Origin: an uncultured Clostridia bacterium | GTDB lineage: Bacteria; Bacillota; Clostridia; Christensenellales; Borkfalkiaceae | Reading direction: 5' to 3' | DNA: 6,387 bases | Assembly (NCBI GenBank): GCA_947629225.1 | Contig: CANRCY010000085.1 | Location: forward strand, 1 to 6,387 | Shown here: piece after piece, positions 1 through 4,940 of the stretch | Layout of the letters: each line of letters opens with the position of its first letter | Position numbering within the stretch: position 1 is the stretch's first letter | Notes under the pieces: model-generated | The model's input: the letters and a program-made list of their open reading frames with translations, nothing else | What the model was told of the DNA's origin: nothing | The model's database searches: none | Translations under genes and position numbers: made by a program

Positions 1-566
1 ATGAAGGTCGTTGCAAGGCGGGCATGGAGCTTACTGATCTCGGTACGCATCTGCGCACGGAGTTTTGCATCCAAGTTGGAAAGGGGCTCGTCGAGAAGGA
101 AGACCTTCGGCTCGCGGACGATGGTTCTGCCGAGGGCAACACGCTGGCGCTGACCACCGGACAAAGCCTTGGGTTTACGGGAAAGATATTCGGTGATGCC
201 GAGGATTTCGGCAGCCGCTTTGACCTTTTCGTCGATGGTTTCCTTCGGGACTTTTCTCAGCTTCAAGCCGAACGCCATGTTGTCGTACACGGACATATGG
301 GGATAGAGCGCGTAGTTCTGGAAGACCATTGCAATATCTCTGTCTTTGGGGACGACGTCGTTGACGAGCTTGCCGTCAATATAGAGTTCGCCGGAAGAGA
401 TCTCTTCGAGACCTGCGATCATGCGGAGGGTCGTAGACTTACCGCAGCCGGAGGGACCGACGAAGACCATGAATTCTTTGTCGCGGATTTCGAGGCAGAA
501 ATTGAACACTGCCTGGTTGCCGCCGGGGTAGACCTTGTTGATGCCTTTGAGTAAAAGACCGGACAT
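1..566 (-). CDS. ugpC: ABC transporter ATP-binding protein, MsmX/UgpC/MalK type (3' end outside window)
   Basis: ATPase subunit that powers a CUT1-family importer for oligosaccharides or glycerol-3-phosphate at the inner face of the membrane. The 188 visible residues contain the nucleotide-binding domain in order: Walker A GPSGCGKST (37-45), Q-loop Q83 followed by NYALYPHMSV, signature LSGGQRQR (135-142), Walker B VFLLDEP (155-161) and D-loop SNLD (163-166). The window ends just before the expected switch His (family THDQ motif), so the H-loop and the C-terminal TOBE regulatory domain are not seen; full-length relatives are about 360-375 residues. The ATG at 566-564 is preceded by GGAGGA at 576-571, a strong ribosome site. 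No permease or binding-protein gene is visible beside it. It has its own promoter, which fits the known pattern of one MsmX-like ATPase serving several importers. The substrate cannot be told from the sequence, and the symbol is the usual family label rather than a proven orthologue. Confidence 0.95.
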   Translation of the reverse strand, partial: MSGLLLKGINKVYPGGNQAVFNFCLEIRDKEFMVFVGPSGCGKSTTLRMIAGLEEISSGELYIDGKLVNDVVPKDRDIAMVFQNYALYPHMSVYDNMAFGLKLRKVPKETIDEKVKAAAEILGITEYLSRKPKALSGGQRQRVALGRTIVREPKVFLLDEPLSNLDAKLRAQMRTEISKLHARLATTF

Positions 567-595
567 AATTTCCTCCAAAATCAATTTCTGAAATT

Positions 596-624
596 ATTTT
601 ACACCTTTTTTCATAAAAAAGCAA
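596..624 (-). promoter_or_regulatory. Sigma-A-type promoter of the ABC ATPase gene
   Basis: Read on the minus strand, a -35 box TTGCTT (624-619) and a -10 box TAAAAT (601-596) are separated by exactly 17 bp. Transcription should begin near 589, giving a leader of about 23 nt that contains the GGAGGA ribosome site. The spacer is A/T-rich. No operator or riboswitch fits in so short a leader. Prediction is from box match and spacing only. Confidence 0.6.
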
Positions 625-680
625 TGGGCAATTATCACAAACATCCCCCGCGAGATTGTATATTTTGCACAAGGTAGCAC

Positions 681-1007
681 AATTATGTCATTTCGACCAA
701 GGGAGCAAAGCGACCGCGTGGAGAAATCTCAACATTGTAATGAGGTAGAGATGTCTCGACTACGCTCGACATGACAAATAAAAGACGAATAATTATGTCA
801 TTTCGACCAAGGGAGCGAAGCGACCGCGTGGAGAAATCTCAACATTGTAATGAGGTAGAGATGTCTCGACTACGCTCGACATGACAAATAAAAGACGAAT
901 AATTATGTCATTTCGACCAAGGGAGCGAAGCGACCGCGTGGAGAAATCTCAACATTATTTTAACAAGGTAGAGATGTTTCGACTACGCTCGACATGACAA
1001 ATAAAAG
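681..1007. repeat. Three tandem copies of a ~110-bp imperfect-palindrome repeat
   Basis: Copies lie at 681-790, 791-900 and 901-1007. The first two differ at one base only (A707 versus G817). The third differs in the central spacer (about 3 bp longer), has a C-to-T change in its right arm, and lacks the ACGAAT tail. Each copy is an imperfect palindrome: the outer ends GTCATTTCGA (687-696) and TCGACATGAC (766-775) pair at 9 of 10 positions, and the inner blocks GAGAAATCTC (721-730) and GAGATGTCTC pair similarly around an A/T-rich centre. This resembles the non-coding, MITE- or REP-like GTCATTTCGAC/GAGAAATCTC repeats scattered in many Clostridia and Bacteroidota genomes. No open frame or transposase is present. 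Near-identity of copies one and two, including their flanks, implies recent tandem duplication. Confidence 0.9.
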
Positions 1008-1034
1008 CACGGAGCGGCGAAATTACAAATTAAC

Positions 1035-1075
1035 GTCATGTTGAGCGAAGGCGTTAGCCGTAGTCGAAACATGTC
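1035..1075. repeat. Inverted, diverged partial copy of the 110-bp repeat family
   Basis: The + strand here starts GTCATGTTGAGCG and ends TAGTCGAAACATGTC. It aligns with the reverse complement of the right arm of the third tandem copy (about 970-998), which reads GTCATGTCGAGCG then TAGTCGAAACATCTC. About 13 extra bases (AAGGCGTTAGCCG) sit between the two blocks and contain a small GGC/GCC stem. So it is a half-element of the same family in opposite orientation, about 28 bp beyond the array. No matching left arm was found. Confidence 0.65.
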
Positions 1076-1210
1076 CTTATAATGGGACACCCTTCGACAA
1101 TGTTACTTCGTCGCTAATGCTCCTCGTGCCGCCCTTGGACAACATAGAACGTGCGGGCGGGGCAGGGTGACGTATTGAGAATTGCGCCGAAAGGGGGGAT
1201 GGTAACCATG
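1076..1210. other. Intergenic stretch with nothing recognised
   Basis: About 135 bp between the 110-bp repeat family and the first GC-rich cluster. It contains a short GTCC/GGAC inverted pair around TTATAATG (1073-1086) and moderately GC-rich sequence. I see no start codon with a ribosome site and no coding-like frame, tRNA or terminator. The open frames that cross it run into the repeat clusters and have no protein-like composition. Confidence 0.5.
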
Positions 1211-1420
1211 CAAGAAAATAAGGTGCCCCCTTCCCTACCCTCCCCCCAACAAGTTGGGGGGAGGCAAGAAGCAGCCCCCCTACCCGTTTTGGCGGTCCTT
1301 GCCGCCAAAACTCTCAGAACCCTTTCCCCCTCGCTTTGCTCGGGTACTTTCCCTAAAAGGGACAGCGAGACACCCCCTCACCGCCTATGGCGGAGCTCCC
1401 CCTCAAGGGGCAGCCAAGAA
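1211..1420. repeat. GC-rich hairpin-cassette cluster 1
   Basis: A mosaic of short cassettes, several ending in CAAGAA. First comes a 60-bp block (1211-1270) that recurs without a mismatch at 4767-4826; it holds a perfect 12-bp stem (1239-1250 with 1253-1264, loop AA). Next is CCCTACCC (1278-1285) followed directly by a perfect 10-bp stem GTTTTGGCGG (1286-1295)/CCGCCAAAAC (1302-1311). Then comes a module with CAGCGAGACACCCCCTCA (1363-1380), a small stem CCGCC-TAT-GGCGG (1381-1393), and AGCTCCCCCTCAAGGGGCAG (1394-1413) ending CCAAGAA (1414-1420). The open frames through it are proline/glycine-rich by-products of the C and G runs. It resembles the uncharacterised repeats common in gut Firmicutes; no transposase is nearby. 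Confidence 0.8.
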
Positions 1421-1436
1421 GCCGCCCTGACTTCAT

Positions 1437-1473
1437 AAGAAAAAAATCACGGCGGAGCCGTGATTTTTTTCTT
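1437..1473 (-). terminator. Intrinsic terminator after the lipoprotein gene
   Basis: A perfect 17-bp inverted repeat (1437-1453 with 1457-1473, loop GGA). Its core ATCACGGC/GCCGTGAT is flanked by seven A and seven T. On the minus strand the hairpin starts 21 bp past the lipoprotein stop codon and is followed by a T run. Because both sides carry A/T runs it could also stop transcription from the other strand. Confidence 0.92.
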
Positions 1474-1494
1474 GCGCATATTCTGCGTGATTCG

Positions 1495-4347
1495 TTATGC
1501 CGCAGCCTTAATTTCAACGGTAAGGTTTGCGTGACCATCCTTCCCAAACGTATAGGTTTTCCCGCCAACCGTAAGCGTTCCCGTGTACAGCGTTTTGATG
1601 TCGCCGTAACCGCTACAATCGATCGCGATACCATACGTTCCGTCTGCCACGGCAGAAAGATCAACTTTTACGACAAAATTGCCGTCGGTGACAGTCACTT
1701 CCGTCGTGACTTTCTGCCAACCCTTCTCTGCATGAGTGAGATCGACGCACATCGAACGGACGTCTTCGTCCTTCAAGAATTTCTCGATTTGCTCGACAGT
1801 ATAATTCGAATCGAACGTACCGCTCACAACGAGGATAGGTTTGTTGCTTTCTTCTTTGAGTTCTACATTCGTGACCGCAAAGTTGCGCTCTACTTTCAGA
1901 ACGATGCAACCCCAATGATCCTCCGTCCCGTAATAGTTGGTGAGCGTATAGGTGCTACCGACTGCCTTCACAGTATTGTTCGGGCAAGCCGTTTTGCTGA
2001 GTTTGAGGTCGCCGTCGCCGCCCTTTGCGTTGAAACGGCAGTAATGCTCGCCTGCGGGAAGCCAACTGACATCGAATTTTACGGTGTAGGTGTGCGCCGA
2101 GGTATCAATGGAAATTCTTCTGATACGGTCTTTGGTGCCGTTATATTCGCCGAATTCGAAGGGATACTTATCTTTCGAGAAGAAAGTTTTTGCTTCGTCT
2201 TCCGTGACTTCACTGTAATATTTACCCGAGATCACGAAGAAGGCTTTGTCGATGTCGTTTTTGAAATTCTCGTCCTTGCCGTTGCCCTTATCGGGGGTGA
2301 GTTCAAGCCGAGCGGAAGAAGGTCTTGCGAACTTCGCCCCAACTCTGAGACCCGTGTGACCATAGCCGTTCGACTTTTGAAGCGTGTATGCCTTTTCGCC
2401 AAGTACCACCGTTTTGTCTTGAATGTCAAGTCCCAATTCGCCATTGATGAGGACGTTGCGGAGTTCGCCGTCTTTCAGATCGGTAATGTCGCATTTGGCG
2501 GTCCAGGTAGCTTCGCTCGTCGTCACGACGACGCTCGTCGGTTTTTCCGAGCCCGCTTTCTCGTCCCAGAAATGGACGTTCATTTTGCCGTCGCCCTCAA
2601 AGAGAGCTTTGAGTTCGGCTTCGGTGCCACCTGTAAAGGTACCGCTGGCGATCAGATAAACTTTTTGTGCGGTTCCGTCCAACTCGATGTCAAGCCCTGT
2701 GACGGCACAAGTAAGACCTACGGGTTCGGCGTCTTTGATTTCAAGCCGACAAGCTTTGTTCCAAGCCTTGGCGATCAAGTGGTAATCTCTGCCGTTCAAC
2801 GTCAACGTGGTATCTTCGGTTGTGTCGGCTTTCGGGTGCGCCAAGTCGGTTCCGAGTTCGCCGACGCCGTCTTTCCAACAAAGCGCATACTCTTTATCGT
2901 TGGGCATTTCGGTGACATCGAATTTGATCGTCCATGTCCCGGCGGAAACGGTAGCAACTCTCGTGGCGGGTTTTTGGCTCTTTGCGCCGCCGTTGCCCCA
3001 GAAGTAGAAGGTTGCCTCGTCTTCGAGATAGCTCTTGAGCTCCGATTCGGTATAGCCCTTAAAGGTACCTGCGTAATTGAGATAAATCTTTTCGCCCTCT
3101 TGCGTCAGCGTAATGTCGGTAAATTCTCTCGACTGGCTTGCATAACCTATGGTAAGCGTAAGATCGCTTCCGACGCTGCCGACAAGTTGATATTTGAGGT
3201 CTCCCGAAATCTCTGTTGTGTTGCAAGTTACGGTTTTAACATTCCCATAGCCGTTTCTGTTTTCGAGAATGAAATAAGTATCGTTTCCCAATTCGGTCAC
3301 GTCGATCTTAACGGTATAGAGCCCGTCTTCGGCTTCCGCCGTTACTTCGGGTTCAACATAGGTATAGGGATCGTGCCCAAGGCAAACGCTGAAATTCAAC
3401 ACCCTTTGGTTTGCGTTTTCGAGCGCATCGAGCATGGCTTCGTCGGTGTAGCCCTCGTAAGCGCCCTCCACAACGACATACACTTTGCTGTCGGTCACTT
3501 CGAGTGCGGCGCTCGAAATGCTCTCAGCCTCTTTCCATTGTGCGGTAATCGTGACGTTCGCGGAGGCAGTGATCTTTTCGCCCGCTTTCTTCACGTCGTC
3601 GGTTTCGCCGATCTTCCAACCCGCGAACATATGCCCCTTCCACCATGCGGGAGCCGCGGGAAGAGTATATTCTTCATCCTTGTTGGTCTGTACGGGATCG
3701 GGCGTTGCCCATGCGGTGTCGGGCTTTTCTTCATTGAGAGCGGGAACGCCGCCGAGGTCGATCGTGACGGTGACTTGTTCCTTCTGCACTTCCCACCGCG
3801 CGGTGACGGTAACGTCTGCGGTAGGCGTGATCTTGTCGCCCACTTGCTTCAAAGTAGCGTCTTCCCCGACCTTCCAACCCTTAAAGGTATGACCTGCCCA
3901 TTCGGGAGCCGCGGGAAGGGTGTACTCCTCGCCCTTGTTTACCTTTTGCGCGTCGGGAGCCTTGCCCGTTGTATTTTCGCCAAGGCTGAACGTGACGGTC
4001 ACTTGCTCCTTGGTCTCTCCGCCCGTCCACTGTGCCGTGAAGGTGACGTTCTTCTTGGGCATTGTATAGGTCGCACCGGGGGCATAGTCCTTCGAGCCGT
4101 CGTTCCACGTCTTGAACGTGCTGCCATCTTTGGTGAAGGGGTTCTCCTTTACCTTAAAGGTTTCGCCCTCTTTGTACTTCTCCTCTGCGGGAGCGGTCCC
4201 CGTACCGCCGTTTGCGGCGTAAGTGACGGTGTAAGTGGTAGGCGTATCATCGGGCTGCTCTTCTTGGGGTTTGCAACCGACGAAGAGCGCCGCACCGAGA
4301 CAGAACATGCACAACACTGTCAAAATACGGATGATGTGTTTTTTCAT
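1495..4347 (-). CDS. Secreted lipoprotein with three InlB-like repeats and five copies of an unrecognised ~130-residue domain
   Basis: A 950-residue protein of unknown function, expected to be lipid-anchored to the outer face of the membrane. The N-terminus is a lipoprotein signal peptide: basic MKK, a hydrophobic core at about 5-22, and a lipobox-like LFVGC with Cys25 as the likely acylated residue. The -3 Phe is less common than Leu or Val. A short Pro/Asp/Thr-rich linker follows (26-38). Residues 39-107, 116-185 and 192-271 are three InlB B-repeat (Listeria-Bacteroides) units, each ending in a V-T-hydrophobic-T-A-(Q/R)-W strand. Residues 276-950 are five tandem copies of a beta-rich domain I cannot name. 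No catalytic motif, sortase signal or membrane segment is visible after the signal peptide. The ATG is chosen because AGGAGG (4358-4353) lies 5 nt upstream and the signal peptide begins there. It is a single-gene unit with its own promoter and terminator. Adhesion or binding to glycans or host surfaces is a plausible role but only inference. Confidence 0.93.
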   Translation of the reverse strand: MKKHIIRILTVLCMFCLGAALFVGCKPQEEQPDDTPTTYTVTYAANGGTGTAPAEEKYKEGETFKVKENPFTKDGSTFKTWNDGSKDYAPGATYTMPKKNVTFTAQWTGGETKEQVTVTFSLGENTTGKAPDAQKVNKGEEYTLPAAPEWAGHTFKGWKVGEDATLKQVGDKITPTADVTVTARWEVQKEQVTVTIDLGGVPALNEEKPDTAWATPDPVQTNKDEEYTLPAAPAWWKGHMFAGWKIGETDDVKKAGEKITASANVTITAQWKEAESISSAALEVTDSKVYVVVEGAYEGYTDEAMLDALENANQRVLNFSVCLGHDPYTYVEPEVTAEAEDGLYTVKIDVTELGNDTYFILENRNGYGNVKTVTCNTTEISGDLKYQLVGSVGSDLTLTIGYASQSREFTDITLTQEGEKIYLNYAGTFKGYTESELKSYLEDEATFYFWGNGGAKSQKPATRVATVSAGTWTIKFDVTEMPNDKEYALCWKDGVGELGTDLAHPKADTTEDTTLTLNGRDYHLIAKAWNKACRLEIKDAEPVGLTCAVTGLDIELDGTAQKVYLIASGTFTGGTEAELKALFEGDGKMNVHFWDEKAGSEKPTSVVVTTSEATWTAKCDITDLKDGELRNVLINGELGLDIQDKTVVLGEKAYTLQKSNGYGHTGLRVGAKFARPSSARLELTPDKGNGKDENFKNDIDKAFFVISGKYYSEVTEDEAKTFFSKDKYPFEFGEYNGTKDRIRRISIDTSAHTYTVKFDVSWLPAGEHYCRFNAKGGDGDLKLSKTACPNNTVKAVGSTYTLTNYYGTEDHWGCIVLKVERNFAVTNVELKEESNKPILVVSGTFDSNYTVEQIEKFLKDEDVRSMCVDLTHAEKGWQKVTTEVTVTDGNFVVKVDLSAVADGTYGIAIDCSGYGDIKTLYTGTLTVGGKTYTFGKDGHANLTVEIKAAA
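1498..3522 (-). repeat. Five tandem ~130-residue domains of unknown family within the lipoprotein
   Basis: The copies cover residues 276-409, 410-544, 545-679, 680-823 and 824-950. Each has the same four landmarks. (1) A hydrophobic strand running into G-x-(F/Y), then T-x-(D/E/A) and a short helix, as in EGAYEGYTDEAML, AGTFKGYTESELK, SGTFTGGTEAELK, SGKYYSEVTEDEA and SGTFDSNYTVEQI. (2) An aromatic, then (T/V)-(V/I/A)-K-x-D-(V/I/L)-(T/S). (3) A Gly-rich turn such as GYGNVKT, GDGDLKL or GYGDIKT. (4) A closing pair of strands, as in YQLVG with LTLTIG or YTFGK with LTVEI. Low identity with a conserved plan implies old duplications. Copy boundaries are my alignment by eye and may be off by several residues. 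Confidence 0.7.
3535..4233 (-). repeat. Three InlB B-repeat-like units within the lipoprotein
   Basis: The units cover bases 4233-4027, 4002-3793 and 3774-3535. Each shows the family layout: a first strand such as YTVTYAANGG, then a G-E-x-(Y/F) turn, then F-K-x-W or F-x-G-W, and a final strand before Trp (FTAQW, VTARW, ITAQW). Units 2 and 3 share EEYTLPAAP and GWK(V/I)GE, so they are closer to each other than to unit 1. In known surface proteins these beta-grasp-like units act as spacers or adhesive stalks. Confidence 0.8.
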
Positions 4348-4431
4348 AACTTCCTCCTCAATTTTATTCCTTGTTTTTGCGCTTTCCCCGCGCGCCTTTG
4401 GGGCAGAACGCGGATTTCTGCGCTTGGCTGT

Positions 4432-4460
4432 ATTATACTATAAATTTAACACGTTGTCAA
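4432..4460 (-). promoter_or_regulatory. Perfect-consensus sigma-A promoter of the lipoprotein gene
   Basis: On the minus strand, TTGACA (4460-4455), a 17-bp spacer and TATAAT (4437-4432) match the housekeeping consensus at all 12 box positions. The start point is expected near 4425, giving a leader of about 78 nt. That leader contains a short inverted repeat GCAGAA (4421-4416)/TTCTGC (4408-4403) and, near its end, the AGGAGG ribosome site. A/T-rich sequence lies upstream. The gene is expected to be strongly transcribed unless a repressor acts. Confidence 0.88.
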
Positions 4461-4477
4461 TAGAGTTACGAACAAAA

Positions 4478-4511
4478 AATGCAAAAAATTTTCAACTGCA
4501 AAAAAATTTCA
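4478..4511. repeat. Two adjacent 17-bp direct repeats upstream of the lipoprotein promoter
   Basis: The + strand blocks 4478-4494 and 4495-4511 match at 15 of 17 positions and share the core TGCAAAAAA followed by TTTCA. They abut without a gap and sit at roughly -53 to -86 from the expected start point. They could act as an UP-like or curved A-tract element, or as paired sites for a regulator; the sequence does not decide. The remaining A/T-rich bases to 4570 include only a weak ACAAAAT/ATTTTGT inverted repeat (4531-4551). Confidence 0.5.
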
Positions 4512-4587
4512 CGGTTATTTCCCGAAAAAAACAAAATATATTTGATTTTGTAGGAAAATTTCCTTCATTTGACGGACAAAAAGGAAC

Positions 4588-4870
4588 GGGGGAGGCAAGA
4601 CGTAAGGGGTGACGCTTGTCGCCCCTGCAGGGGAGATGCCACGAGCTTGCGAGTGACAGAGGGGTTCAAAAACCCTTTCGGCTCACTGCGTTCGCCACTT
4701 CCCCTTCAGGGGCAGCGAGACACCCCCTCAGTCACCTGCGGTGACAGCTCCCCCTCAAGGGGCAGCCAAGAAAATAAGGTGCCCCCTTCCCTACCCTCCC
4801 CCCAACAAGTTGGGGGGAGGCAAGAATCACCCACCCCCCTACCCCCCTCCATTGGAGGGGGTAAGAAGAA
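4588..4870. repeat. GC-rich hairpin-cassette cluster 2
   Basis: Same family as 1211-1420, with modules in a different order. It opens with a cassette end GGGGGAGGCAAGA (4588-4600), then the palindrome CCCCTGCAGGGG (4622-4633). A module follows with CCCCTTCAGGGG (4701-4712), CAGCGAGACACCCCCTCA (4713-4730), the stem GTCACC-TGC-GGTGAC (4731-4745) and AGCTCCCCCTCAAGGGGCAG (4746-4765). The exact 60-bp block follows at 4767-4826, with its 12-bp stem at 4795-4806/4809-4820. The last cassette has CCCTACCC at 4837-4844, a stem CCCCCTCC-ATT-GGAGGGGG (4843-4861) and ends in TAAGAA. Its left boundary is uncertain. Open frames crossing it translate as proline-rich strings and are not genes. Confidence 0.8.
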
Positions 4871-4878
4871 TCAGCATG

Positions 4879-4906
4879 AAAAAACAAGCCCGAGGGCTTG
4901 TTTTTT
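4879..4906 (-). terminator. Intrinsic terminator after clpX
   Basis: A perfect 13-bp inverted repeat AAAAAACAAGCCC (4879-4891)/GGGCTTGTTTTTT (4894-4906) around a GA centre. On the minus strand it begins 34 bp after the clpX stop and ends in a T run. It closes the clpP-clpX unit, so no further gene such as lon is cotranscribed. The A/T-flanked symmetry would allow action on both strands. Confidence 0.92.
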
Positions 4907-4940
4907 GTCGCTTCCATATATACATTCTATCGATCGCTCT

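Noticed and set aside
24..554. A 176-residue open frame on the + strand at the left edge
   Set aside because: It is antisense to the ABC ATPase, whose Walker A, signature and Walker B motifs are all intact on the minus strand.
681..1007. CRISPR array
   Set aside because: The repeated unit is about 110 bp with no unique spacers: copies follow each other directly, including flanks. No cas gene is present.
1054..1083. A + strand promoter with TATAAT at 1078-1083
   Set aside because: The only -35 candidates at proper distance (TTAGCC or TAGCCG) match poorly, the box lies within a repeat-derived region, and no gene follows on that strand.
1387..4443. A 1018-residue open frame on the + strand covering the whole lipoprotein gene
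   Set aside because: It is the exact antisense of a gene with a signal peptide, known repeats, ribosome site, promoter and terminator. Its own translation is Cys/Arg/Phe-rich with no recognisable domain, it lacks a ribosome site, and its start lies inside a repeat cluster. The long open antisense frame follows from the codon choice of the real gene.
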